Assembly (NCBI RefSeq): GCF_003481825.1
Contig: NZ_QULW01000004.1
Coordinates: 1-64,000 of the forward strand
Length of the DNA stretch: 64,000 nt
Direction of reading: 5' to 3'
From: Clostridium sp. OM02-18AC
GTDB lineage: Bacteria; Bacillota; Clostridia; Lachnospirales; Lachnospiraceae
The notes under the pieces were generated by a model that worked only from the letters and a program-made list of their open reading frames with translations, was not told the DNA's origin and ran no database searches. Position numbers and translations under genes: made by a program. The stretch's first letter is position 1. Every line of letters starts with the position of its first letter. This document shows, piece after piece, positions 35,028-45,698 of the stretch.

Positions 35028-35640
35028 AACTTCCCTCTTTCACTCTTTCATTTTTATTTCGTTTCCAAAGTGTACGCAGATCCTGCGGAAGCACCTGCAG
35101 AACTGCCACAGCCAACGCAAGCGCGATCACCCGGTCCAGATAATCCGTTAAAATCTGCACTGCAAAAATGCTTCCGGTCATGCCAAGCGGAGTTTTTGCA
35201 AGTAATTGCACCAGAATGGAAGATCCGGAAGAAGTCACACCGCCAAACAATACGGCATTGATCACAGAACTTACCAGAGTTCCTGGAACTGTGATCAGAA
35301 AAGCTCCGGTCAGAATCTGGCGTTTGCGTACATTCCGCTCACTGAGCAGACTCTTCATAACCATTCCGGCGATGCCCGCCATCAGTCCGGTGATCATACC
35401 GACCGGTGCGAAATACAAAGAATAAATATCGGTTGTCATACCAAGAATGATGCCGCTTAAGAGATTCGGCAGCATGCCGCAGAGCGGTCCCATCCAGAGA
35501 CCGGTTAAAATGGTTCCGATACTGTCTAAATAAATCGGCAGGCGAAGCATCAGCGCAAGCTGGCCTCCTGCCACATTGATGCACACCGCCATAGCCAGCA
35601 TGCAAAGCTGTAAGGTTGTCATGTTTCTAGTTCGGTTCAT
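34999..35640 (-). CDS. queT: ECF transporter S component for queuine/queuosine (QueT-like)
   Basis: 213 residues, about six hydrophobic helices, AGAGGA upstream of the ATG. ECF S-component look: GGQLALMLRLPIYLDSIGTIL, GPLCGMLPNLLSGIILG, FGGVTSSGSSILVQLL. S components bind a micronutrient with high affinity and use a shared ATPase module encoded elsewhere. Between queK and queL under a preQ1 riboswitch the ligand is most likely queuine or queuosine, as for C. difficile QueT. Translation is coupled to queL by overlap. Confidence 0.82.
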   Translation of the reverse strand: MNRTRNMTTLQLCMLAMAVCINVAGGQLALMLRLPIYLDSIGTILTGLWMGPLCGMLPNLLSGIILGMTTDIYSLYFAPVGMITGLMAGIAGMVMKSLLSERNVRKRQILTGAFLITVPGTLVSSVINAVLFGGVTSSGSSILVQLLAKTPLGMTGSIFAVQILTDYLDRVIALALAVAVLQVLPQDLRTLWKRNKNERVKEGSYGNSNRTIQ

Positions 35641-35712
35641 GTGTGTAATCCTCTCTTTTTCTCAGAATTTTGTCTTGCCCTTCGTTATTCGATCTATTCA
35701 ATCACAATGCGC

Positions 35713-36738
35713 TCATACCGTATTCCGCACCTGCTCATTCACGCCCACAAGCATCTCCAGCAGATCCAGCTTCTCCACCGGTATCTTCAAAATTTTTGAG
35801 AAAAACAGCTGAAAGAATTTCAGCACATTCCCCTCGGTCAACACCCGTGCATTTGCCGGTTTCCGGTAAAAATGCATGGAATCCACAACCGTCTGGCCAA
35901 TCGAAATCCCGCCTGTCTCCACCGCCGTGTAGGCATCAAACCCACTGCAGATGGAACGGTCCGCAAAATACGCCACCGCCAGCGGATCATTGATCACACA
36001 GCCGATCAAATGCTCCCACTCCCAGTGGAAATCAAAATAAAATTTCGTGATCGCCTGCACAAAATTTCCCGTTTCCGCATCCAGACGCTTCATATATTCC
36101 AACAGGTTCGGCGTCAGCACAATCTTTCTTGTGACATCCAGCCCCACCATGAAAATCTTCTTTCCAAGTTCCGCCATTGTCTCATAGACCAGTGCTGCTG
36201 CATCCGGGTCAGCCCAGTAATTGTACTCTGCTACCGGGGAACAGTTTCCGTGGCTGCGAAAACTTCCGCCCATGGAAACGATCTCATCAATCATTCCAAA
36301 CGCTTCCCGGTCTGTTTCGATCATCCGCGCCAGGTTCGTCATCGGTCCAAGCGCAATCACAGAACAACCGCTGCCCTCTGCCGCACAGGTACGCACCTTC
36401 TCACATAAGAAATCTACCGCCGTCTGGCTCTGTTCATACCCTTCTACTTCTGGAAGGAAACTCTCACCGAGACCATCTTCCCCGTGCGTATCCAATGCAT
36501 TTACATACTCCCGTTTGAGCGGCACCGCCTCTCCGCGAAACACCGGAATCTCCAGCCGGTCCATCTGTTTCAATACTTTTTTCGCATTGCCTGCGCCCAT
36601 CTCCACCGGGGAATTGCCGCAGACAATGGTGATCCCTTCCACCTGCAATTCCTCCATGGACAATGCCAGCATGATAGCCAGGCTGTCATCAATCCCGGGA
36701 TCGCAGTCGATGATCACACGTCTCTTTTCTTTCTCCAT
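35713..36738 (-). CDS. queK: Nucleoside hydrolase, queuosine hydrolase-like (QueK)
   Basis: 341 residues. Inosine-uridine nucleoside hydrolase fold: the calcium-binding motif IDCDPGIDDSLAIML at the start, IVCGNSPVEMGAGNAKKVL, SVIALGPMTNLARMI, and VINDPLAVAYF near the end. It is the first gene of the operon behind a preQ1-I riboswitch and terminator. In C. difficile the corresponding enzyme cleaves queuosine to queuine plus ribose. A general purine nucleosidase cannot be excluded by sequence, but the riboswitch makes queuosine the best guess. Confidence 0.83.
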   Translation of the reverse strand: MEKEKRRVIIDCDPGIDDSLAIMLALSMEELQVEGITIVCGNSPVEMGAGNAKKVLKQMDRLEIPVFRGEAVPLKREYVNALDTHGEDGLGESFLPEVEGYEQSQTAVDFLCEKVRTCAAEGSGCSVIALGPMTNLARMIETDREAFGMIDEIVSMGGSFRSHGNCSPVAEYNYWADPDAAALVYETMAELGKKIFMVGLDVTRKIVLTPNLLEYMKRLDAETGNFVQAITKFYFDFHWEWEHLIGCVINDPLAVAYFADRSICSGFDAYTAVETGGISIGQTVVDSMHFYRKPANARVLTEGNVLKFFQLFFSKILKIPVEKLDLLEMLVGVNEQVRNTV

Positions 36739-36826
36739 TTTTTGCCCTCTTTCTTTGCAAAGACAGGGCCTGTTCCATATATTCTCTGCAAACTGCCAGA
36801 GCAGGTTTCTTTGAATTCAGGACAAC

Positions 36827-36890
36827 AAAAAAGGTACTGTCTTTGCGTATTTTCTGAGGACCTCAGATAAACACACAAAAACAGCACCTT
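36827..36890 (-). terminator. Riboswitch-controlled terminator before queK
   Basis: On the minus strand AAGGTGCTGTTTTTGTGTG pairs, with four G-T wobbles, with TACGCAAAGACAGTACCTT; CTGAGG with CCTCAG extends the inner stem. A run of six T follows. It starts about 14 bases after the preQ1 aptamer, consistent with control of termination. Confidence 0.88.
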
Positions 36891-36903
36891 GTTTTTTGTC
36901 TGC

Positions 36904-36936
36904 CTAGTTTTTTATCCTGGGAGGTTCCCGAACCAG
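36904..36936 (-). promoter_or_regulatory. PreQ1-I riboswitch aptamer
   Basis: The minus strand reads CTGG-TTCGGGAACCTCCCAG-GATAAAAAACTAGG. CTGG pairs with CCAG, the loop carries the CCTCC-like stretch, and the A-rich tail with AAAAACTAGG is the class I preQ1 pseudoknot sequence. It lies directly upstream of a terminator and the queuosine salvage genes. Confidence 0.92.
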
Positions 36937-36999
36937 TCGGCAGAAAATATCTGCCATTTTGCTGCAGAAATAACTTTTAACTTTCTCCACAGCCGAGAT

Positions 37000-37029
37000 A
37001 GTATAGCACAGAAAGGACCAGGGCGTCAA
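37000..37029 (-). promoter_or_regulatory. Promoter of the queK-queT-queL operon
   Basis: On the minus strand TTGACG (37024-37029), 18 bases, TATACT (37000-37005), about 60 bases upstream of the preQ1 aptamer. The 434-base stretch between queK and the small gene at 37173 holds this promoter, the riboswitch and its terminator. Confidence 0.65.
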
Positions 37030-37172
37030 ATAATCTTTTCATTTTTCCCTCGCCATGGTAAAATGTAACGAGCGCAAGAAAGCCAGGAACGTGCCTGCAC
37101 GGTCCTGGCGAACGGCAAGGCAATCAAGTGACGCAAGTCACAAGATCATTCAAGAAAGGATGGAATCATTCG

Positions 37173-37322
37173 ATGTTCAGAAGAAAAAATACAGGCGGCT
37201 ACGTCTTAAAGCTCAGCCCACAGGGCCCGAAGATGCGTTTTAAATCCGAGAAAGAAGCCAATGAATACCTGGCAAAGCTGAAAGAGAAAAACGCAAAATA
37301 CCGCAATAACGAAAACAACTAG
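37173..37322 (+). CDS. Small basic hypothetical protein, 49 residues
   Basis: A 49-residue frame starting at the ATG at 37173 (AAAGGA about 12 bases upstream; longer starts at 37128 are possible). The peptide is very basic at its start (MFRRKNTGGYVLKLSPQGPK) and ends in a probable charged helix (SEKEANEYLAKLKEKNA). The terminator hairpin after the stop and even codon usage suggest it is real. I do not recognise a family. A second overlapping frame (37055-37243) looks like a shadow. Confidence 0.5.
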   Translation: MFRRKNTGGYVLKLSPQGPKMRFKSEKEANEYLAKLKEKNAKYRNNENN

Positions 37323-37369
37323 CACAATTTTCGAACGTCACACAGCCATATGGGTGACATGCCTTACAG

Positions 37370-37413
37370 AAAAAACTGCCACTTCCCACTACTACAGGCA
37401 ATGGCAGTTTTTT
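37370..37413. terminator. Bidirectional terminator
   Basis: AAAAAACTGCCA (37370-37381) pairs perfectly with TGGCAGTTTTTT (37402-37413), giving a T run on both strands. It separates the small plus-strand gene from the leftward MatC-type carrier. Confidence 0.85.
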
Positions 37414-37429
37414 CTTTCATATTAAACTA

Positions 37430-38743
37430 TCATAAAATCATCGCAAGCGCAAAGTTAAACACCGCTCCAAACACCACACTGATCGGCACTGCAACCATCA
37501 GCAGACGGTTGAACAGCATATTCCGGTCTTCTTCTTTCGGAGTGGAACCCAAAATTAGGGAACCGCCGGAAGAAAACGGGCTGATGGAACTGGACTGTGC
37601 TCCGATCACGGTGCAGGCAAACAAGGCCGGGGCGCTTAATCCTGCAGATGCCGCAAGGTTTGGAATCAGCGGGAACAAGGCCGGTGCTACGACACCAGTT
37701 GTGGAACTAAAGAAACTCATGATCGCGCCAACGATACTAAATGCGATCGGTACCAGCGGCTTCGGCACGTTCGAACCGATCCAGGTCGATAACGCATCGA
37801 TCGCTCCAGCCTCCACGGCTACTGCGATCAGCATACCGGCTCCGGCGATCATCACGATGGTATTCCACGGGATTCTTGCCATGGCTTCTTTCTGCGGTGC
37901 CAGGTTTAACAAGAGTGCAATTACTGCAAAAATAATGGCTACCAGACCGACATCGACTTTGCTGCTGACATAGCTGATCATTGCATTCTGCGGCATCAGG
38001 ACCTGCAGAAGCGGAAAAATCAGGACAACTACCATCATGATCATCATCAGGGAGAGGGTAATTTTCTGTTCTTTTGTAAATGCCTCCGGCTTCTGGAAAG
38101 TAACGCCTTTTCCGATGTTGCGGTTTTCTTTAAAACCGAAACGGAAGATGGTTACCAGAATCAGGGAAAACAGAACCGAGAACAGGAAAATCTTCATTTC
38201 CATGCCGAAGGTCTCGACTGCTGGCACATCCAAAGATGCCTCAAATGCTGTATCTGCCAGACCGCGGAAGATCACGCCCAGGTTGGATGTCGGAAAGTTT
38301 CCGCCAGCCAGTGCTCCGCAGTTAATGGCAACTGCACCAGTCAGCTTGTCCATTCTGGACTCATCACAGATCACCAGGGTGATCGGGGCAAGGAATGCCA
38401 GAACGGTGAAATAGGTAGCTCCCATGACGGATAAGATCACCGCTACGGCAAGCAGCGCATAAGGAAGAAGCCCCGGAAATTTGCGGCACGCATATAAGAG
38501 CGCACCTGACATTTTCTCCAGTGTTCCATTGATCGCCGCAAAATTGTAAAACAGCGAAACCGATAAAATGACAAACATGGTGCTGGTCGGCCAGTAACCA
38601 ATAACCTGTTTCGGCTTTAAGCCCATCACAAAACATCCAATGATATAGGCAAATACGATACAGAAAAGTCCCGTGTTAATCTTCGTTTTGTACCCCAGAA
38701 AGATAGCCAGGGCAATCGCTAACATGATTGCTGCACTTAACAT
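37430..38743 (-). CDS. MatC-type dicarboxylate carrier (SLC13-like)
   Basis: 437 residues with about 11-12 hydrophobic segments. The amino-terminal third resembles the MatC_N dicarboxylate carrier domain (MGLKPKQVIGYWPTSTMFVI, ALAGGNFPTSNLGVIFRG). A second transport loop near the end reads FFSSTTGVVAPALFPLIPNL and GAQSSSISPFSSGGSL. It would import malonate- or succinate-like acids. The gene is 16 bases downstream of the DUF6282 hydrolase gene in the same operon, so the two probably handle the same compound. Confidence 0.82.
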   Translation of the reverse strand: MLSAAIMLAIALAIFLGYKTKINTGLFCIVFAYIIGCFVMGLKPKQVIGYWPTSTMFVILSVSLFYNFAAINGTLEKMSGALLYACRKFPGLLPYALLAVAVILSVMGATYFTVLAFLAPITLVICDESRMDKLTGAVAINCGALAGGNFPTSNLGVIFRGLADTAFEASLDVPAVETFGMEMKIFLFSVLFSLILVTIFRFGFKENRNIGKGVTFQKPEAFTKEQKITLSLMMIMMVVVLIFPLLQVLMPQNAMISYVSSKVDVGLVAIIFAVIALLLNLAPQKEAMARIPWNTIVMIAGAGMLIAVAVEAGAIDALSTWIGSNVPKPLVPIAFSIVGAIMSFFSSTTGVVAPALFPLIPNLAASAGLSAPALFACTVIGAQSSSISPFSSGGSLILGSTPKEEDRNMLFNRLLMVAVPISVVFGAVFNFALAMIL

Positions 38744-38758
38744 TTTCTTCTCCCCCTT

Positions 38759-39622
38759 TTACTCTTCGATCCCAAGAAGCCGGTATGGAATGGTTCTTGT
38801 CATGTAAGCAACCTGTTCTTCCGGAATTCCATGATCCACCAGATACTGCATATATTCTTCCAGAGCCAATTCCCAATGCGGGTTTTCCGTCTGTCCGCCA
38901 TCGGTATCTACCATCACATGTTCATATCCCACTGCTTTGATGATTTCCAGATTGTCCGGCAGATTGCTCTTATACGTTCCTCCTCCCATATTCTGGGCAT
39001 AGCAGCGCTCCAGGATCACATCGTAATCTTTTACCAGTCGGATCTGGTCTTCCATACTCATGTCCACAACCCACCACTCCGGATGTGTGACCACGATTTT
39101 CTTTACCCCCACTTGCTTTGCTGCCTCGATCACAACAAACGCTTCTTCCGGGGAAACGTGTGCAGTTCCAAGCACCACGTCATAATCTTTGATCAGCTGG
39201 AATACAGTAAGAAGCTCCGGGACTACCCTGCCATCGCGCACCAGTTCAATTCCATTTGCCGGATCCTGTCCCATTTTTTCCAGATGACGTTTCGCAGACT
39301 GGGTCGGAAGCCAGATTTCTTTTGCCCCCAGCTTTAATCCCTTTTCCACAGCCTCCGGATTGATTCCTCCGATCACTTTATTCATGACAACACCGCCATA
39401 CATGGTAAATCCGGTGTTTTCCCCGTAAACCCGTTTCACATACTGGTTTGCCATATACGCACGGTTCACCGTAAAGCCAAGATGCGATTTGATGACAATG
39501 GCTTTCGCTCCCACGCGGATGGCCGCATCCGCCAGCTCAAAATCATCGTAAGCTCTCCATCTTAAATCCGGATTGGTGTGCACATGCATATCGCATACGC
39601 CCTGTAAGGATACTTTTCCCAT
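38759..39622 (-). CDS. DUF6282 family metal-dependent hydrolase-like protein
   Basis: 287 residues from the ATG at 39622 with AAAGGAG. Amidohydrolase/PHP-like metal ligands are visible: CDMHVHTNPDLRWR (HxH), VIKSHLGFT, GTAHVSPEEAF, VVTHPEWWVVDMS and MVDTDGGQTENPHW. These fit the DUF6282 group, whose reactions are uncharacterised but often lie beside organic-acid carriers. It is the first gene of a two-gene operon with the MatC-type carrier and is divergent from a LysR gene. Likely hydrolysis of an amide, lactone or ring; not resolved. Confidence 0.78.
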   Translation of the reverse strand: MGKVSLQGVCDMHVHTNPDLRWRAYDDFELADAAIRVGAKAIVIKSHLGFTVNRAYMANQYVKRVYGENTGFTMYGGVVMNKVIGGINPEAVEKGLKLGAKEIWLPTQSAKRHLEKMGQDPANGIELVRDGRVVPELLTVFQLIKDYDVVLGTAHVSPEEAFVVIEAAKQVGVKKIVVTHPEWWVVDMSMEDQIRLVKDYDVILERCYAQNMGGGTYKSNLPDNLEIIKAVGYEHVMVDTDGGQTENPHWELALEEYMQYLVDHGIPEEQVAYMTRTIPYRLLGIEE

Positions 39623-39763
39623 TCCATACTCTCCTTTTTCTGTTTTGATTCTCATCTGCTTAAGCGTGTCTTTATTGTATTCAGTTTTTGATAGCGGGAA
39701 AAGGCAAAATATGTTATACTTGCCATCGGAAAAACCGATTGCTTGTTGAAAGGGGATTTTGTT

Positions 39764-41985
<2,222 letters not shown>

Positions 41986-42013
41986 TCATGTCCTCCTGCC
42001 TGTGCCTTATTAA

Positions 42014-42029
42014 GTTAGTTATTGCTAAC
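42014..42029. promoter_or_regulatory. Imperfect palindrome in the enolase promoter (metal-regulator-like operator)
   Basis: GTTAGTTATTGCTAAC differs from a perfect palindrome at the centre only. It lies about 8 bases downstream of the enolase -10 element and 32 bases before the start codon. The same GTTAG-N6-CTAAC half-sites occur at 42179-42194 in front of feoA. Similar spacing is seen in DtxR/IdeR-type iron boxes. Confidence 0.5.
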
Positions 42030-42036
42030 CAACCAC

Positions 42037-42065
42037 AGTCTACCACACGGCACTTTTTCTGTAAA
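42037..42065 (-). promoter_or_regulatory. Promoter of enolase
   Basis: On the minus strand TTTACA (42060-42065), 17 bases, TAGACT (42037-42042), with the operator-like palindrome just downstream. Confidence 0.55.
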
Positions 42066-42150
42066 TCATCCTTATTGATCACGTTTTCTCAGTATCTTCA
42101 AATTTGCTGTTTTTATTCGGAAACGAAGGACGTTTTCCTATGGAAAATGA

Positions 42151-42178
42151 TTGACAGCATTGGGATTTATGCTATGAT
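42151..42178 (+). promoter_or_regulatory. Promoter of the feoA-like gene
   Basis: TTGACA (42151-42156), 16 bases, TATGAT (42173-42178). The -10 element is directly followed by the palindrome at 42179, so a bound regulator would block initiation. Confidence 0.75.
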
Positions 42179-42194
42179 GTTAGCTATAGCTAAC
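42179..42194. promoter_or_regulatory. Perfect 16-bp palindrome over the feoA transcription start
   Basis: GTTAGCTATAGCTAAC is its own reverse complement and abuts the -10 element. Half-sites match those at 42014-42029. An iron- or manganese-responsive DtxR-family repressor is the most likely binder, given the feoA gene. Confidence 0.6.
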
Positions 42195-42225
42195 TTTCTA
42201 TTAAAATGTTCCAGAGGAGGAATTT

Positions 42226-42444
42226 ATGCCACTGAATTTAGCTGAGATCAATCAGCAATATACGGTTCAAAAAATATGCGGAGATGAGGAGCAGCGCCAT
42301 TATCTGGAAACTCTCGGATTTGTAGAAAATGCCGCTGTCCGCATTCTGTCTGCCTTTTTCGGCTACTATATTGTCATGATCAAGGAGAGTAAGATCGGCA
42401 TCAGCGCGGATTTTGCCAAAATGATCATCATACAGGCAGAGTAA
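42226..42444 (+). CDS. FeoA-domain protein
   Basis: 72 residues, ATG at 42226 with GAGGAGG 6 bases upstream. It has an SH3-like FeoA pattern: HYLETLGFVENAAVRILSAF, GYYIVMIKESKIGISADFAK, ending MIIIQAE. FeoA proteins assist FeoB in ferrous iron uptake, and stand-alone copies are common in Clostridia. No feoB follows here; instead a GGDEF-EAL protein starts 100 bases later on the same strand. The promoter and operator palindrome suggest metal control. Confidence 0.82.
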   Translation: MPLNLAEINQQYTVQKICGDEEQRHYLETLGFVENAAVRILSAFFGYYIVMIKESKIGISADFAKMIIIQAE

Positions 42445-42542
42445 TCTGCCCATCACAGCACTGCGCTCCCGAAAAGACGCAGTTGCACGATGCCTTATCC
42501 TTTTTTTCGCGCATCGCAATGTTTTTACCAAGGAGACCTACT

Positions 42543-44525
42543 ATGAAACGAAACAAGAGCATCCTGCATCTTTGCGAGATCATCCTCGCTGTGCTCATGC
42601 TGATTCTGATTTTAAATCTTTATCTCACCAAACTTCTGGTCGATCCCGACCTTTCTTACAAAGCCATGTACCAGTCCCTGTGTATGACACTGACATTTCT
42701 GGTTCTTTGTATTGTTCTGGCCCTGATCCAGAGAGAACTTCTGGCCCGCCTGCTCAACAATGCCTACCGGGATGTAACCGGAATCCACAACAAAAAATCG
42801 CTGGAGAAAAAGCTCCAGGAACTAAACGACCGCGCCAACACGTTTGGCGTTGGCGTTATGATGTTTGACTTAAATAATTTAAAACATGTCAATGACACCT
42901 ACGGACACGAAAAGGGTGATGAATTTATTCAGGCATTTGCCTACTGTCTGACCAGGATCCTGGATGAGCACAGTTTTCTTGCTCGTTACGGCGGTGACGA
43001 ATTCATCATTATCCAGGAAAATACAAAACCAGAAGACTTAAAACACATGGATCTGCAGCTGAGCACGCTGGTGCAGGAGTACAACACCCGCGCAAGCCTG
43101 CCTTTAAGCTACGCAGTAGGCTATGAAGTCAGCTACCGAAACCATTATTTTATGGTGGATGACCTGATCAATGCAGCCGATAAACGCATGTATCAGGACA
43201 AATTTTATAAAAAGGATTCCAAAAACACCAGTGAAGCGCAGAGTCAAACGAAAAACAATCCGGTGATTCCGACGGTATCCTCCGAATTTCTCGCCGAGAA
43301 GATCCGGCTGTTCCAGACCCAGGCATCCGGTAACCTTCCGATTGCCTTAATTTCTACTGATATCGACAACTTCCACTTCATCAACGATAAATACGGCTAT
43401 CCGCTCGGAAATGAAATTTTAAACATTGTCTACGAGGAGCTTACTGCCTCCTCGCTTTCCCTGTTCACCGCACGTTTTTTCTCCGATGTATTTATCAGCA
43501 TTGCCGATGTCAGCAGGCAAACCGGTGACGCACTCCGGGAACAGATTCAGAATCTCGACCAGAAAATCTGCAGCCGTATCCGGGACACCTACCACATCAG
43601 CTTTTTCCGGACAAACTCCGGCATCTATGTAATCCCGGAAGAGGAAACCAAGCCGGAAACCATGATTTCCTGTGCCAACGTGGCAAGACGGATTGCCAAA
43701 AAACTCATCAGCCACACCTGTCTTTACTCCGATGAGATCAACCGGAAAGAAAAAATGCAGGCGGAGATCCTGCATTCTTTCCACAGTGCCCTGGAAAACC
43801 ATGAATTTGAAATTTATTTTCAGCCTAAGGTCAACACCATTTCCCAGACTGTATCCAGCGCCGAAGTCCTGGTTCGCTGGATCCGGAACGGAAAGCTGCT
43901 CTGGTCTCCGGATATTTACATCCCGCTCTTTGAGCAAAACGGATTCGTGATCGATCTGGATTATTACGTTTACGAACAGACCTTTCAGTGGCTGCGCAAA
44001 TATGCAGATCAGCTTCCTGAAAAATTCCGTGTATCCTTAAATGTATCTCCGGTTCATTTCGAACAGCCCCAGACCTTCATCCAGAAGATCCAGGAATTCA
44101 TCGACTCTTATGGTATCGATCCATCCCTGCTCACGTTTGAGATCACGGAATCCACCTACGTCAATAACCCGCTGGCTGTCAACCAGGTGATCCGCAGTCT
44201 TCAGAACCGCAGTATCCAGATTTCCATGGATGACTTCGGCTCCGGATACTCTTCCTTAAACACGCTGAAAGATCTGCTGTTCGACGAAGTAAAAATTGAC
44301 CAGATGTTCCTTGGCGACACTCTTTCCGAAAATGCCCATATCGTCCTGCAGGAGATTTTCCATATGCTCAAACGCATGAAGAAAACCATCGTCTGCGAAG
44401 GTGTGGAAACCAAAGAAATCGCAGACTTTTTACGGCAGGAAGGATGCGACGAAATCCAGGGATTTCTGTACTACCGGCCTATGTGCCATGGGGATTTTGA
44501 GAAGCTGATGAGGTGCAGGGCATAA
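42543..44525 (+). CDS. Membrane-bound GGDEF-GGDEF(degenerate)-EAL cyclic-di-GMP protein
   Basis: 660 residues from the ATG at 42543 with AAGGAG upstream. Two hydrophobic helices (residues ~8-30 and ~43-66) anchor it. The first diguanylate cyclase domain has an intact motif, ARYGGDEFIII (residues 150-154). A second GGDEF-like domain follows in which the motif is replaced (FTARFFSDVFISI), so it is probably regulatory. The EAL domain has SSAEVLVRW, LNVSPVHFE, ITESTYVNN, MDDFGSGYSSL and VKIDQMFLG, with residues needed for phosphodiesterase activity largely present. Net direction of c-di-GMP turnover cannot be told. It may be cotranscribed with the feoA-like gene. Confidence 0.88.
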   Translation: MKRNKSILHLCEIILAVLMLILILNLYLTKLLVDPDLSYKAMYQSLCMTLTFLVLCIVLALIQRELLARLLNNAYRDVTGIHNKKSLEKKLQELNDRANTFGVGVMMFDLNNLKHVNDTYGHEKGDEFIQAFAYCLTRILDEHSFLARYGGDEFIIIQENTKPEDLKHMDLQLSTLVQEYNTRASLPLSYAVGYEVSYRNHYFMVDDLINAADKRMYQDKFYKKDSKNTSEAQSQTKNNPVIPTVSSEFLAEKIRLFQTQASGNLPIALISTDIDNFHFINDKYGYPLGNEILNIVYEELTASSLSLFTARFFSDVFISIADVSRQTGDALREQIQNLDQKICSRIRDTYHISFFRTNSGIYVIPEEETKPETMISCANVARRIAKKLISHTCLYSDEINRKEKMQAEILHSFHSALENHEFEIYFQPKVNTISQTVSSAEVLVRWIRNGKLLWSPDIYIPLFEQNGFVIDLDYYVYEQTFQWLRKYADQLPEKFRVSLNVSPVHFEQPQTFIQKIQEFIDSYGIDPSLLTFEITESTYVNNPLAVNQVIRSLQNRSIQISMDDFGSGYSSLNTLKDLLFDEVKIDQMFLGDTLSENAHIVLQEIFHMLKRMKKTIVCEGVETKEIADFLRQEGCDEIQGFLYYRPMCHGDFEKLMRCRA

Positions 44526-44528
44526 CTC

Positions 44529-45698
44529 TTAGTATGCTGCACGCACCGCGAAATTGTGGTTTGCGGAATCCGCATAGAAATACCGGGTGCTCTCCAATGT
44601 TCCGTCTTTCTCCAGTTTCTCCAGATTCAGTCGGATCGGGCTTCCAGGAATGTCCGGAAGCCACAGCTTTCCGCCCTTTTCTTCTGGTTTCACGGACAGA
44701 CAGTCTCCGATCGGTTCGGTCATTGGCTCATGATTCTCCAGCATCTCATTTTTCTCATAAAGCGCGCCGAACGCTGCATTGATCCACACGGTTCCACCGG
44801 AAGAAAACCGCAGCCCGTTCTTCCTTGCCATATCGCGGATCACAAGCAGGTCGCTCATCCGGCTCATCCGGCCCACCAACGGCATCAGATGGTCCACACC
44901 TTTTTCTACATATGTTTCAAATGCGAAACGGTTTCGCATCGACTCACCATAACCTACCATCATGCCAACACGTTCTCTCAGTTCTTTGATCGCATTCATA
45001 TCGTGAGAATGTACCGGTTCCTCATACCAGGCCGGATGATAAGGACGAATCATATCCGCAAATTTCACGGCATCTTCCAGATCCCATACCTGGTTTCCAT
45101 CCACGGCAATCTCGATATCGTCTCCAACCGCTGCTCTTACCTTTTCCATGCGCCGGACATCCCGCTCCATGTTCTTTCCCCAGTCACTTCCAACCTTGAA
45201 TTTGATGGTCCGGTAACCTTCTTCTACGTAGCGCACCATGTCTGCCACCAGATCCTCATCGCTGGAAAGAAGAGAACCGCCGCCTTTGTATGCTGCAGCC
45301 CAGTCTTTTTTCGCACCAAGGAAACGGTGAAGCGGCAAATTACGTCTCCGTGCCATAATCTCCAGCATAATCAGATCGAACTGTCCAAGATCGACAATCT
45401 GTCCACTCTGAAATCCAAAGTTTCTCAGTTTCCAGTAAAGGGAATGATACCATTCCTCATATGTTTTCGTCTCGCCAGTCAGGATCAGCGGAAGAATGTT
45501 CTGCACCAGGCCGGATGAACAAAACGTTCCTCCATGATAACCCTCGGAATCATAGATATCCACCCAGCCCTGAAGCGGTACAAAACTGCCAAATCCGCCG
45601 GTTGCATCCCTCCACGGCTTTTTCACCGGAATCGGACGAAAATTATGGTAAACTGCTTTTGCAAATGTAAATTTCTCGTTTTTGTCAATTGGGAACAT
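44529..45698 (-). CDS. Enolase-superfamily (mandelate racemase/muconate lactonizing) enzyme
   Basis: 389 residues; AAGGAGG precedes the ATG. It belongs to the enolase superfamily: an amino-terminal capping domain, then a barrel with the KxK base motif in YRTIKFKVGSDW and metal ligands in EIAVDGNQVWD, AWYEEPVHS and VGYGESMRN. A late GLRFSSGGTVW holds the usual loop. The family includes sugar-acid dehydratases, racemases and cycloisomerases; the exact acid is not predictable. A PrpR-type regulator lies divergently 275 bases away and probably controls it. It converges on the GGDEF-EAL gene with 3 bases between. Confidence 0.82.
   Translation of the reverse strand: MFPIDKNEKFTFAKAVYHNFRPIPVKKPWRDATGGFGSFVPLQGWVDIYDSEGYHGGTFCSSGLVQNILPLILTGETKTYEEWYHSLYWKLRNFGFQSGQIVDLGQFDLIMLEIMARRRNLPLHRFLGAKKDWAAAYKGGGSLLSSDEDLVADMVRYVEEGYRTIKFKVGSDWGKNMERDVRRMEKVRAAVGDDIEIAVDGNQVWDLEDAVKFADMIRPYHPAWYEEPVHSHDMNAIKELRERVGMMVGYGESMRNRFAFETYVEKGVDHLMPLVGRMSRMSDLLVIRDMARKNGLRFSSGGTVWINAAFGALYEKNEMLENHEPMTEPIGDCLSVKPEEKGGKLWLPDIPGSPIRLNLEKLEKDGTLESTRYFYADSANHNFAVRAAY

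Noticed and set aside
37055..37243. 62-codon plus-strand frame overlapping the 49-residue gene
   Set aside because: No ribosome site and Arg/Lys-heavy composition typical of an out-of-frame reading; the 49-codon frame ends just before a terminator.
42445..42542. Terminator between the feoA-like gene and the GGDEF-EAL gene
   Set aside because: CGATGC/GCATCG can pair around a T tract, but the T run lies in the loop rather than after the stem, so it is not a convincing terminator.
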